Of a DNA stretch of 60,938 bases, positions 16,722 to 26,396 are shown piece after piece. Location: assembly GCA_000701725.1 (NCBI GenBank), contig KL370820.1:1-60938 (forward strand), read 5' to 3'. The position numbers and the translations under genes were made by a program. Every line of letters begins with the position of its first letter. Positions within the stretch are counted from its first letter, which is position 1. The DNA comes from Erysipelotrichaceae bacterium NK3D112. Its GTDB lineage: Bacteria > Bacillota_I > Bacilli_A > Erysipelotrichales > Erysipelotrichaceae. The notes beneath the pieces are model-generated. The model ran no database searches and was not told where the DNA came from. It was given only the letters and a program-made list of their open reading frames with translations.

Positions 16722-19700
16722 ACAGAAAATCATATCCTTCCTGATTGCCGCGATGGCTGTCATGTATCTGCCCAGCGCCAGTGCGGATGAGGCAGGCACC
16801 ATGATATTGGTTCAGACGGACCGGATCCCCGAAGAATATGAATCCAGAATCATCAGCTCTTATGATCCGGATGACGATGAACCGGTCTGGATGCTGGAAG
16901 CGGAAAATGAAAGTGACACGGAGATGATCCTCAACGCTTTCAGTACAGAAACGGCAGAGCTCAACGCAATCATTCACCGGACAGAGACTTCCGGTGAAAG
17001 CATACCGCAGACTACGGATCCTCTGAGCAGGCTGAACAGTCTGGTCCAGGAAGAAACACTCACGGCTGATATCGCATATATCGGCAGCGGTACACAGCTG
17101 AATCATACGGCTCAGGTTTCGTTCACCGACACAGACACGGCGGATGATCCGCAGCTGAATGCACTGATCAGCGAGAATGAGAATGTACTTGGCATCGCCG
17201 CATTTGATGAGAACGGAAACAGCGATGTGTCAATTCTATACGCCTCACTCATGTATGCCGTCAAAGCCGGTGTGAAGGGGATCATCCTGCCGGTTGATCA
17301 GGAAGTGATCCGTTCACATCCGCTTCTTGATCATGCGGTTCAATATGCAGAGAATCATTCCATAACGGTTTATGAAAGTGCGCAGGAGTATCGTTCGCAA
17401 AATCCGGAAAGGACTTCGGAAATCTCCGTGTTTGAGGCACGCCTGCAAAGTGGAGCGGTTTATGATTCCCAGACAGATGAGTACATCTGGTTTCCGGAAA
17501 CATCTGTTCAGGGGCAGCGCTTCACATACAGGATCAGCTATTCACTCAACGGAATCTATGAGCGTTCAGCCGGCACAGTTCATATCCGGCTGCCCAAACA
17601 CATTCTCCATACACGTGATGATGAAACAGGCGATGACTGTGAACTGTCTGTATTGAGTGAGGAGAATGCGGGAGAAAATGATCAGTTCGCATACAGAGTG
17701 ACAGATGATTTTATCGAGATCTTCAATATCAATGAGATCTCAGCCGCCTCGGAAGGTTTCTTTGAAATCAGTTATGTGACAAACGAAGAAACATTCGCTT
17801 ACCGTGACGGCGATGAGTCGGATGTCTTTGCGGCGCAGCTGATCGTTGATAACGGCAGTGAAACGGAAACGGCCCGCTGTGAAGCGGAATCCTTCCGCGT
17901 TGACACATCCTCGAAAATTCTTTCCGTCAGTAAACGACCTCCTGAAAAATCATCCGTATGGAATGATCTCTGGATGGATGGCGTGGAAGGACACGAAGAT
18001 GAGGAATACCTGATCTGGGAAATCCACAGCTACATCCGTGACAATGCGACCCAGCCTTACACGCTCTCGTTCGATGATGTGATTTCTTCGGATAAAACAC
18101 AAACACGTGTGGTCGGATACAGATATTGCGACACGATGAAATTCGTCCCCGAATCATCGGTATCTGATCAGACGATCGATCAGGCCAGAACGGATTATGT
18201 GCTGACCGCACATAAAAAATGCGATGCGGATGAATTTGATATCACCAATCAGATCACGGTGACACTGACACCGCAGGACGGTCTGGATGAAAGCTCTTCA
18301 GCAGCTTCACAGGCGGTGTATACCGAACAGAAAAAATCATTCATTGAACCGACCGGATCCATCGGTTCGGAGAAATTTGCATCAGACACATCATGGGGAC
18401 TGGACCTGCTGCAGGAAAACAAAACAGACGCATTATCAGGTCTGGAATATCACATCATCATGGAAGGCTATCCCTATCAATGGACCAGGGAAGAAGGAGA
18501 TGATCCGCTTGATCCATCGTCCTATGGAAGGAAAAATATCCTCTACAGGCTGATTGATGATGATTTAAGGATAAACAATGAGGAAAACAGACTGAATCCG
18601 GAAGACTACACAATTGACTCGGTTCAGTACGTATTCGATTTCTCGGATGCGTTATTTGATGAGGATGCACAGGCATTCGTACCATGTGAAGTCAGTTATG
18701 AACCGCATGACACAATCACACTTTACGGACTGTTTGCGGATGGCTGGAAACAGGTTGCGGTGAAGTCCCTGTTCACGGATTCGATGAATCTGAATGAGGA
18801 ACTTGCGGAATATGATAATGACCGGTTTGTATTCCGGCAGCCGTGCCACGGCATCCGGATCGAAGCGGAAAACTCGCATTATCATACCCGCGCGATGGCG
18901 GATCTTTCAGTCTCACTGAATAACACACCGCATGTGCAGAGTCTGATCCGGGACCTTGACAGGATCGCTTTGAACAATACCGAAGTCTTCAGTGTGAACA
19001 ATGATGCGGGAGAGATTGCCTCACTTACACGTCAGGCATCACAGATGATCCGGCGTGAATACCGGGACAGCGACCTGAAGAAAAGAGTCATTGCCTCATA
19101 CAATGACATCGCTTCAAAACAATACACAATCACATGGAAAGTCAGACTGAATGAATGGATCAGCGGAAGGGAAGGACTGCACAGACCATACACTCAGAAC
19201 GGAGGAACCTTCTATGATCTTCTGCCTGCCGGAAGCGATATTGATCCTTCATCTGTTTCCGTATGGAATGAAACGGGTGAGCTGTCAGAGGGTCAGTACG
19301 AAATCAGCCTGAGCGACAATTTCCGCGGCAGCGGAAGAACACTTTTAACCGCACGGATCAATGAACCGGGGGAGGAATACTCCCTTGTTTACGACACGCA
19401 TCATTCCTGGGAGAGCATCCGTGATTTCGGACGGGGATTGCTGAATCCTGTTGCCTATGAAACAGGCAATGCGGATATCGCAGATGGATTTATGGATGAC
19501 GGTACGGGACTGAGTGATATCAACAAGAGCTGTCTTTCTTCGCTGGATCACTCATGTCATTCAGACAGATTCATCTATACCGAACAGCCTCATGAAATCA
19601 CTGCCATCACATCCGCGGTTGCCGGACTGAAAAAGAAAGTCAAAGGAAACAGTTCTTTTTATTCCTATGAAGACAGCACCTCACCCGATGGACGTTATTC

Positions 19701-22700
19701 ATACCGGCTGCGCTATGAAACATCCGACGATTCACGGGCGGATCATATGATCTTCTTTGATTCCCTTGAAAACTGTCATACCAATAACATGCAGAGTGCA
19801 TGGCACGGTACGCTTGAATCCATCGATGTCAGCCAGCTGGTTTCCAAAGGAATTAATCCGGAAATCTATGTCAGCACAATACCTGATCTTGATATCGAAG
19901 CGCATCATGATCTCTCAGACACATCTGTATGGAGTGATGATCTGAGTGATCTGTCCGAAGTGAAGGCAATAGCGATTGATATGAGTCTGGATGAAAACGG
20001 CAATGATTATGTTCTCGGGTCATCCGAATCAGTCAGTGCAGTGCTCTGGTTCAGGGCTCCGCACACGGTCAGCCTGGATCTCTCTGATAACAAAGCCTTC
20101 AACAATGTCTGGCTCTCATGCGATCTTCACGGCAGTTTCAATGAAGAAGAAAACTATCTCATCCGTCAGGATTACACTGCCATTGCGTATGTGGTCAAAG
20201 CAGACATTCCTGTATGCAAGAAGGACCGTGACAATCCTGAAACAACAATTCCGGGCATCGCCTTTGAACTGAGCGGCACATCGGCATATGGACAGTCCAT
20301 AACAGAAACAAAAACAACCGGAATCAATGGCACACTGACATTCAGAAACATACCGGCCGGAACATATCAGTTAAAGGAAACAGGATGGAATCCGGACTGG
20401 CTTACTGATCAGACAGTTCATGAAGTGCTGATTGCCATGGACGGAACACTTACAATCGATGGAAATGAATGTACCGGAGATGCCCTGATCATCACAGATG
20501 CCAGACGCATCCATAAGGATTTCAGCTTTGAAAAAAGAGATCTGATTCATCAAGAGAAGCCGGTGTCCAACGCACAATACCGCCTGTCAGGAACATCTCT
20601 GTACGGCAATGAAACCGTGCTCTATGCCTCATCTGACATGCAGGGAACAGTGCTGTTCAAAGATCTTGAACCGGGCACCTATACCATTCATGAAACAGAT
20701 GCGCCACAGGGATATCTCAAAGACAATACAGAATACACGCTGATTCTGGATGAAAGCGGAGACTTTCATATGCAGGAAACTGAACCGGATGATAGCGGGA
20801 AATACATTCTTTTCAATGAACCTCTGCATGAGCTGAAACTGATCAAGAAGAATGCCTATGACAATTCTCTGATTCCGGGTGCGAAGTTCTATCTCAAAGG
20901 AATCGCGGATGACGGTACAGAGACCGCAATGACTGCAGCCTCCAATCAAAGAGGAATTGTTCAGTTCACTTCGCTGCACGCAGGCACTTATTCACTTCAG
21001 GAGACAGAAGCACCGGAAGGCTTTATCAAAGATCCTGCGATCCATGCCGTGCGCATCAATCATGACGGCAGTGTTGAGTGTGACGAACTCGAACAGAATG
21101 AGCTGGGAATCCCGGTCATATACAACCAGCCTGAAATGAATCAGACCATCCGCATCATCAAGAGATGGATGGATGACGGCAGTGAGGAAAGACCGATACC
21201 TGTTATCCATCTCACCAATACAAAACCGCAGCCGGTTCAGAAAATCACCACGATTGATATCGACCGATGGCTCGACGAGGATACTGGTCTCGCCTACATT
21301 TCTGATGGCGCCTGGTTTGAAGAAAACACAGACCTGACAAAAGAGGAAGTCCTTGCAAGAGAAGATATCATCCGTGTGGATGATGAACAGACAGATTATT
21401 CCATGTACATATGGCCCAATGAAGACGGTTATGAATGGTGGTCCGATGCGGATGTGATTGAACTGCCTGAAGATTGTTCCGGCATGTTCGCGGAATGTTC
21501 AGATCTTGAAACTCTCGATCTGTCCAGGTTCTCTTCGGATCATGTCACGGATATGTACAGCATGTTTAGTAACTGTTTCGCGTTAAGTGAACTGGATATC
21601 AGCCATTTCAACACTGTCAATGTGACCGATATGAGCTACATGTTTCATTACTGTAAAGGTCTGACAAGCTTAAATCTAAGTGGAATAGATACATCCAATA
21701 TCGAGAATATGAGCTCCATGTTCAGCTATTGTCTGATGTTATCAAGCTTGGATTTGAGTTGTTTTGACACGCATAGAGTTGAAAGAATGGATGCAACATT
21801 TGCTTATGATTCACTATTAACAGCTATCTATGTCTCAGATTTGTGGTCGACGGAATCGGTTTACAGCGGAAGGGACATGTTCAAAAACTGTAAAAAGCTG
21901 CCGGGATACAACAAATCAAAAGTTGATTCAACGTATGCCCATTACGGAGAGGGAGGCTATCTGACTTACCGCGCATATGAAACAGCCGGTACAAATCAAT
22001 CTGATTCTCTGAGCGGTCTGATCACAACTGTTCATGCCGGTGAACAGCAGGAATATGTGTCTGATTCATCCAGCTTTATCACTTCATCCATGAGTGATGA
22101 AGAAAAGAGGATGATCATGAACAGTCCGCAGGGCTATTGGCAGATCATGGATGGTAACAAATGGGTGTATACCTTCCCGGTGGTCAATGATCAGGATGAG
22201 TTCTGGTTCTATGAGGACGAAATGGAAGGATGGACCACCAATGCGGATATCTATTATCCGGGTTCGGTACATAAACAATCCGGCACAATCATCAATTTCA
22301 AAGGAATCAATCCGGAGACGGGAGAAATGATAATCACAAAAGAAGTAGTCAATGACAATTCGGACAATACAAAGTTCAATTTCAATATCACATTGAGAAA
22401 TGAAAAAGGAGAACCTCTTCACGGACGCAATGTCTTCGGAGATACCGCATTTGAAAACGGTAGAGCCACAGTGAGCATCGCTTCCGGAGGCACTTACCGG
22501 ATTACCGGCATTCCGATCGGCTGGTTGTATCTTGTGGAAGAAGAGGCAAACGAAAACTACAGTGTCACCTCCGTCGGTGCCAGCGGTGTGATCATGGGCG
22601 AGCAGACAACCGTTCATTTCATCAATACAAAAAAAGAAACATACGATCAGACGGTCAATCTCAGACTCACCAAGAGACTGAGCGGAAGATATGAAGATAT

Positions 22701-23934
22701 GGAAGAGGAGGAATTCATATTCCATTTCTTCCTGGGCGGTCTGAAACCATCCACGCAATATGAGCTTTCCACCGGACAGATCTATTTTTCCGATGAAGCG
22801 GGAGGAGCGGACTTCTCCTGCCATCTGAAAGAGGATGAGGATATCACCCTGCTGAATCTTCCCAAAGGTGCCACTTATCAGGTGTGCGAAGAAGGAGGCG
22901 ATTATCTGTCCTCCTATGAAATCAGCACAGAAGGGGATGAGGAACTGATCTCAAAACAGAAGACCAGCGAAACCCGTGATCATTTCCTTTCCACCGCACT
23001 TGAAACAGCCGGTGAATCCGATGTGCAGATCACTTTTACCAATCAGTTTGAATATGTGCAGAACATCACCGTTCAGAAAATGTGCACATATGAAAGTGAC
23101 AGCGAGTTTGAATTCACCGCACATTTCAGCGGTCTTGAGGAAAGAGATGTGATCGATACCGGCTTCGGCAGCCTGAAACCGGATGCGGACGGCAATATCA
23201 TCAAGACTTTCTTTCTGAAGAACGGTGAATCCGTGGATTTCCGCAATATCCCGGTGGGAGTGAATTATGTGTTCACTGAAGAACCGTGTCCATGGAGTGC
23301 GGAATACCGGATCGAGGACCGCTATGGAAGAGGAAAGGTTGTCAAACAGTTCGGCACCAATACAGTTTCAAACATGGCATTAAGCACCAAAGAGGAAACT
23401 GTGAACCAGTTTGAAGATGTGCTGATCACCTTCACCAACACACCTGAACCGGTATCGCTCAGTGTCACCAAGAAAGTCAAAGGAAACATGGGTTCAAAAA
23501 ACGAAAGCTTTGTCTTTATGATCACACTCAGTGACAATGGCAGCTTTATCAATGAAGCGGAATATCAGATCACCGAAAACGGCACATTGAAAAAAGCGGA
23601 CACACTGCAAATGAATGCGGAAGGAAAAGCGGTTTTCGAACTGAAAGACATGGAAACCATCGTTTTCAGCAATCTGAACCCCGGAACCAGATACACCATT
23701 GAGGAACAGGTGGATGCTTCGGAAGGATACCGCTGTGAAGTGGTCCATGGCAATGAACACAGAGAGGGTTATTTCATAGCCGGCAGCCTGTCCGGAAATG
23801 ATGCGGAAAACAGTTTCACATTCATCAATGAACGCAATGCAGTGATTCCCACAGGAAGGAAAAATCTGTTCCGCAGCACAGCTTTTTTCCTGATGGCAGT
23901 GCTTGTGATGATCATCCGCCGACTGTCTGCCTGA
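16711..23934 (+). CDS. Giant VIPTG-anchored adhesin
   Basis: A 2407-residue surface protein, probably the pilus tip or an ancillary adhesin. In order: signal peptide (1-25); a region at about 125-230 resembling a subtilase fold (DVSILYASLMYAVKAGVKG) without visible catalytic residues; a long stalk; three SpaA/Cna-B domains near 1160, 1263 and 1368, each with GTYxLxETxAP-like ends; a DUF285/BspA-type repeat block at about 1590-1690 (CSDLETLDLS, FNTVNVTDMSYMF); four FctA-like domains starting near 1872, 1980, 2117 and 2248; then VIPTG (about 2378-2382), a hydrophobic helix and RRLSA. The BspA block uses more A/T-rich codons than its surroundings, suggesting a transferred module. It overlaps the previous gene by 11 bases. 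Confidence 0.82.
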   Translation: MKCRQKIISFLIAAMAVMYLPSASADEAGTMILVQTDRIPEEYESRIISSYDPDDDEPVWMLEAENESDTEMILNAFSTETAELNAIIHRTETSGESIPQTTDPLSRLNSLVQEETLTADIAYIGSGTQLNHTAQVSFTDTDTADDPQLNALISENENVLGIAAFDENGNSDVSILYASLMYAVKAGVKGIILPVDQEVIRSHPLLDHAVQYAENHSITVYESAQEYRSQNPERTSEISVFEARLQSGAVYDSQTDEYIWFPETSVQGQRFTYRISYSLNGIYERSAGTVHIRLPKHILHTRDDETGDDCELSVLSEENAGENDQFAYRVTDDFIEIFNINEISAASEGFFEISYVTNEETFAYRDGDESDVFAAQLIVDNGSETETARCEAESFRVDTSSKILSVSKRPPEKSSVWNDLWMDGVEGHEDEEYLIWEIHSYIRDNATQPYTLSFDDVISSDKTQTRVVGYRYCDTMKFVPESSVSDQTIDQARTDYVLTAHKKCDADEFDITNQITVTLTPQDGLDESSSAASQAVYTEQKKSFIEPTGSIGSEKFASDTSWGLDLLQENKTDALSGLEYHIIMEGYPYQWTREEGDDPLDPSSYGRKNILYRLIDDDLRINNEENRLNPEDYTIDSVQYVFDFSDALFDEDAQAFVPCEVSYEPHDTITLYGLFADGWKQVAVKSLFTDSMNLNEELAEYDNDRFVFRQPCHGIRIEAENSHYHTRAMADLSVSLNNTPHVQSLIRDLDRIALNNTEVFSVNNDAGEIASLTRQASQMIRREYRDSDLKKRVIASYNDIASKQYTITWKVRLNEWISGREGLHRPYTQNGGTFYDLLPAGSDIDPSSVSVWNETGELSEGQYEISLSDNFRGSGRTLLTARINEPGEEYSLVYDTHHSWESIRDFGRGLLNPVAYETGNADIADGFMDDGTGLSDINKSCLSSLDHSCHSDRFIYTEQPHEITAITSAVAGLKKKVKGNSSFYSYEDSTSPDGRYSYRLRYETSDDSRADHMIFFDSLENCHTNNMQSAWHGTLESIDVSQLVSKGINPEIYVSTIPDLDIEAHHDLSDTSVWSDDLSDLSEVKAIAIDMSLDENGNDYVLGSSESVSAVLWFRAPHTVSLDLSDNKAFNNVWLSCDLHGSFNEEENYLIRQDYTAIAYVVKADIPVCKKDRDNPETTIPGIAFELSGTSAYGQSITETKTTGINGTLTFRNIPAGTYQLKETGWNPDWLTDQTVHEVLIAMDGTLTIDGNECTGDALIITDARRIHKDFSFEKRDLIHQEKPVSNAQYRLSGTSLYGNETVLYASSDMQGTVLFKDLEPGTYTIHETDAPQGYLKDNTEYTLILDESGDFHMQETEPDDSGKYILFNEPLHELKLIKKNAYDNSLIPGAKFYLKGIADDGTETAMTAASNQRGIVQFTSLHAGTYSLQETEAPEGFIKDPAIHAVRINHDGSVECDELEQNELGIPVIYNQPEMNQTIRIIKRWMDDGSEERPIPVIHLTNTKPQPVQKITTIDIDRWLDEDTGLAYISDGAWFEENTDLTKEEVLAREDIIRVDDEQTDYSMYIWPNEDGYEWWSDADVIELPEDCSGMFAECSDLETLDLSRFSSDHVTDMYSMFSNCFALSELDISHFNTVNVTDMSYMFHYCKGLTSLNLSGIDTSNIENMSSMFSYCLMLSSLDLSCFDTHRVERMDATFAYDSLLTAIYVSDLWSTESVYSGRDMFKNCKKLPGYNKSKVDSTYAHYGEGGYLTYRAYETAGTNQSDSLSGLITTVHAGEQQEYVSDSSSFITSSMSDEEKRMIMNSPQGYWQIMDGNKWVYTFPVVNDQDEFWFYEDEMEGWTTNADIYYPGSVHKQSGTIINFKGINPETGEMIITKEVVNDNSDNTKFNFNITLRNEKGEPLHGRNVFGDTAFENGRATVSIASGGTYRITGIPIGWLYLVEEEANENYSVTSVGASGVIMGEQTTVHFINTKKETYDQTVNLRLTKRLSGRYEDMEEEEFIFHFFLGGLKPSTQYELSTGQIYFSDEAGGADFSCHLKEDEDITLLNLPKGATYQVCEEGGDYLSSYEISTEGDEELISKQKTSETRDHFLSTALETAGESDVQITFTNQFEYVQNITVQKMCTYESDSEFEFTAHFSGLEERDVIDTGFGSLKPDADGNIIKTFFLKNGESVDFRNIPVGVNYVFTEEPCPWSAEYRIEDRYGRGKVVKQFGTNTVSNMALSTKEETVNQFEDVLITFTNTPEPVSLSVTKKVKGNMGSKNESFVFMITLSDNGSFINEAEYQITENGTLKKADTLQMNAEGKAVFELKDMETIVFSNLNPGTRYTIEEQVDASEGYRCEVVHGNEHREGYFIAGSLSGNDAENSFTFINERNAVIPTGRKNLFRSTAFFLMAVLVMIIRRLSA
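21500..21960 (+). other. A/T-rich module within giant adhesin
   Basis: The DUF285/BspA-type repeats in the adhesin use TTA, TTG, AGT and ATA codons more than the flanking regions, which favour CTG, GGC and ATC. The contrast is visible by eye over about 460 bases. It suggests a recently acquired module within an older protein, or a module under relaxed codon selection. Confidence 0.5.
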
Positions 23935-24126
23935 TTGCATGCATGAGTACTAATAAAGCTGATTAATGTACAAAATCATCATAAAAGATGGACATATCAT
24001 TTAACAGATCAAGCTAAGTGTTAAACATTTCACAGATACAGAAAAATGACAAATACACTTTCATATATCTAGTTGATATGTATGAATTAACCTGTTAACA
24101 GCAGGGACAGCCAGGAGAAACGCAAA

Positions 24127-24690
24127 ATGACAATTACTCGCAAAGATGCAAGGCAGCTTTTAACTGAGTCCGTCAAAGAGCTTGCCTCCAGAAATCCAAT
24201 CAACAAGATCTCCGTGACAGAGATCGCCCGCAACTGCTCACTGAGCACATCAGCCTTCTATTATTATTTCAGCGACAAGTATGAACTGGTCTCCTATGTG
24301 ATCAACAGTGAAATCGATGAACAGGTCAAAAACGGGTGTATGCCCATACAGGAATTTCTTGCCCATCTGCTGGAAATGATGGAAAGCGAGCAGCAGTTTT
24401 ATTCCAACATTCTTGAAAACACGCTTGTGGATTATCCGAATCATTCGTTCTTTCATGAAATGCTGGACACGCATATCAAGAATATGATCGTCACCAACTG
24501 CATGAGTATCGTTCCCGAAGATGGAATGGACCTGACCCTTCAGGTTTATCTGTCCGGGATCACCGGTCTCATGTGCTCCCATGTGCTGAATCACCGGATG
24601 AGCCGGAGAGAACTGCTGAATGCATTTGTGGCGGCGATACCAGATTCGCTCAAGCCTTACATCAACACCAAAAAAAGACTCTTATCATGA
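24127..24690 (+). CDS. TetR family regulator
   Basis: A 187-residue one-component repressor. The N-terminal helix-turn-helix reads ISVTEIARNCSLSTSAFYYYFSDKYEL, the TetR hallmark, followed by a helical ligand and dimer domain of the DhaS-like type. AGGAG lies about 9 bases upstream. Its last codons and stop lie inside the terminator shared with the convergent cyclase gene. The target is unknown; the cyclase gene is convergent, so it is not an obvious divergent partner, and the AT-rich upstream region (23935-24126) may hold its own operator. I found no clear terminator for the adhesin gene in that gap. Confidence 0.85.
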   Translation: MTITRKDARQLLTESVKELASRNPINKISVTEIARNCSLSTSAFYYYFSDKYELVSYVINSEIDEQVKNGCMPIQEFLAHLLEMMESEQQFYSNILENTLVDYPNHSFFHEMLDTHIKNMIVTNCMSIVPEDGMDLTLQVYLSGITGLMCSHVLNHRMSRRELLNAFVAAIPDSLKPYINTKKRLLS

Positions 24691-24699
24691 GTCTTTTTT
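24671..24699. terminator. Bidirectional terminator at convergent junction
   Basis: An 11-base-pair stem (24671-24681 with 24689-24699), A6 on one side and T6 on the other, serves both the TetR gene and the minus-strand cyclase. The TetR stop codon (24688-24690) is inside it. Confidence 0.88.
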
Positions 24700-24709
24700 C
24701 AGTACTGAT

Positions 24710-25480
24710 TTACTGTTTCGGAGTGATGGCAACAGCTCTGACAGGCATGCCGGTGGCACCTGCGATCCTCGGCCAGGCGACAAACAGGATTGCGCCTGCG
24801 GGAGCCACTTTGTCCAGGTTCTGCAATACTTCAACCTGAAGCTTGCCGGAATCAAGCACATATCTTTCACAGGCAAGATCACCGGCCTTGGCAGCTTCGG
24901 CGGAGGCGTCTGTATCAAGGGTTTCGTGACCGTTGGCTGCCGCGTTTCTTTCCTCATAGATGAACTTCAGCGCTTCCATGCTCCAGCCGGGGAAATTCTC
25001 GCTCTCATCTTCCGCAATGCCGGAAAGGGCGTTCATATCCGGCCAGTTCTTATACCAGTCGGTGCGAAGTGCGACAAATGCGCCGTCCGGAATTCTTCCG
25101 TATTTTTCCTCATAAGCCAGGATATCTTCCTTCTTTACCGCATAATGAACATCCTCTTTGACTTTGTCTGTGATGTCCACAACGCATAACGGATAGAACA
25201 TGGATTCAACGGAATAGGATTCAGAGAGTTTTCCTTCCTTGATAAAGTGTCCGGGGAAGTCGATGTGGGTGCCGAACTGTCCCGGGAACTTGAATGTCTG
25301 GATCAGGCATTCGAGCATCGGATTGCCCCAGTCAAACACGGTGTTTGCAAGTTCCACCGAACCTTCGGGGATGCCTGCCCAGTAGGGGCTGTCATTGGAA
25401 AGCTCATGAGAGAGCTCCACACAGTCGTAGTTTTCTTTCAGGTTGTTCAGAAAATCCCAAAGCGGATAAGTCATAATCAT
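24710..25480 (-). CDS. Cyclase family metal hydrolase
   Basis: A 256-residue protein of the cyclase/kynurenine formamidase-like family. The metal-binding motif GTHIDFPGHF (the family's HxGTHxDxPxH with Gln-Phe-Gly ahead of it) is near the middle, and VELSHEL near the start is typical. Relatives hydrolyse amides or esters such as N-formylkynurenine, or close polyketide rings; the substrate here is unknown. The start is chosen at 25480 because GGAGG lies four bases ahead; the second ATG at 25474 has wider spacing and is equally possible, while the ATG at 25531 lies upstream of the site. Monocistronic, ending at a shared terminator. Confidence 0.82.
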   Translation of the reverse strand: MIMTYPLWDFLNNLKENYDCVELSHELSNDSPYWAGIPEGSVELANTVFDWGNPMLECLIQTFKFPGQFGTHIDFPGHFIKEGKLSESYSVESMFYPLCVVDITDKVKEDVHYAVKKEDILAYEEKYGRIPDGAFVALRTDWYKNWPDMNALSGIAEDESENFPGWSMEALKFIYEERNAAANGHETLDTDASAEAAKAGDLACERYVLDSGKLQVEVLQNLDKVAPAGAILFVAWPRIAGATGMPVRAVAITPKQ

Positions 25481-25544
25481 TATTCCTCCAGATTCATGTA
25501 TCTGATTCAATTTTACACGGATGAAACGCATACGGGCATAGATT

Positions 25545-25739
25545 TTGCCGATAATCGGCTATACACCCTGGGGATGCATCGATCTTGTTTCAGCCGGCAC
25601 CGGCAAAATGAGAAAGAGATACGGCTTCATCTATGTCGACAGACATGATGATGACACCGGAGACTTCTCCAGAAGCAGAAAAGATTCCTTCTTCTGGTAC
25701 AAAAAAGTCATCGCTTCCAACGGAAAAGACCTCGATTAA
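25545..25739 (+). pseudogene. C-terminal remnant of a GH1 glycosidase
   Basis: About 64 codons that match the end of 6-phospho-beta-glucosidases: [16 protein letters not shown], then [10 protein letters not shown] and [12 protein letters not shown]. The family is about 470 residues, so more than 85 percent is missing. The frame is closed upstream by a stop, and no start with a ribosome binding site exists (only a TTG). The rest was probably lost by deletion, leaving the gene's own terminator behind it. Confidence 0.85.
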
Positions 25740-25751
25740 GAGTTTTTCAGG

Positions 25752-25786
25752 GATGTGTGCGGAAGATCCGCGCACATCTTTTTTTT
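25752..25786 (+). terminator. Terminator after GH1 remnant
   Basis: An 11-base-pair stem with one G-T pair (25752-25762 with 25768-25778), then eight T's. It shields the ribosomal operon from upstream transcription. Confidence 0.9.
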
Positions 25787-25907
25787 CATGTGTCTCAATA
25801 CAGCCGTAAAACCTCTGAAAAGGCCCTTTATACAGCTATATATAATAAGGTTGGAAACGCTCCTTTTCCTCCGTTTCAGACATCGTAAAAATCATGAAAA
25901 ATAATGC

Positions 25908-25936
25908 TTGTAATGTACTTGCAGGGAGGGTATAAT
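25908..25936 (+). promoter_or_regulatory. Main promoter of the ribosomal superoperon
   Basis: TTGTAA (25908-25913), 17 bases, TATAAT (25931-25936). Transcription would begin near 25943. A weaker TATAAT at 25841-25846 has no good -35 box. Confidence 0.75.
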
Positions 25937-25942
25937 AATCGA

Positions 25943-26062
25943 GCACTCGCGTAGACGTGGGAGATTGCCGGCACACCGACATCCGTTGTCACGAAGTGTG
26001 ATAACCGGGGAACTCACACCGAGCGATCCCGTAGAGGGAGTGAATACAAGGAGGAAAAATTC
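25943..26062 (+). promoter_or_regulatory. Structured leader of the S10 operon
   Basis: About 120 bases of leader. A hairpin can form between CCGTTGTCAC and GTGATAACCGG (about 25981-26007). Two related segments, GCGTAGACGTGGGAG and CCCGTAGAGGGAG, flank it. In many bacteria the S10 leader binds L4 for autogenous control; whether this one does is unknown. AAGGAGG (26048-26054) precedes rpsJ. Confidence 0.5.
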
Positions 26063-26374
26063 ATGGCAAAGAACTCTGTAAGAATTCGTCTGAAGGCTTA
26101 CGAGAACAGGAGCCTGGACGCTGCAAGCGAGAAGATCGTCAAGACAGCAGAAAACCATGGCGCGAAGAAAATCGTTGGACCTGTTCCGCTGCCTACTGAG
26201 CGTGAGGTCATCACTGTCCTGCGCGCCGTCCACAAGTACAAGGACTCTCGTGAACAGTTCGAGATCCGCACACACAAGAGACTGATTGAAATCATCGGTC
26301 CGAGTGCTGAAACAATCGATGCACTGAGCAGACTCGATCTGCCGTCCGGCGTCGACATTGAGATCAAGCTTTAA
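26063..26374 (+). CDS. rpsJ: 30S ribosomal protein S10
   Basis: 103 residues, full length. The start [14 protein letters not shown]-like region and the conserved [14 protein letters not shown] and [10 protein letters not shown] segments identify S10, a head protein of the small subunit that also serves in Nus antitermination. First gene of the superoperon, after the structured leader; rplC follows in 22 bases. Confidence 0.98.
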   Translation: MAKNSVRIRLKAYENRSLDAASEKIVKTAENHGAKKIVGPVPLPTEREVITVLRAVHKYKDSREQFEIRTHKRLIEIIGPSAETIDALSRLDLPSGVDIEIKL

Positions 26375-26396
26375 GAAAGGAACCGGGTGAATACAG

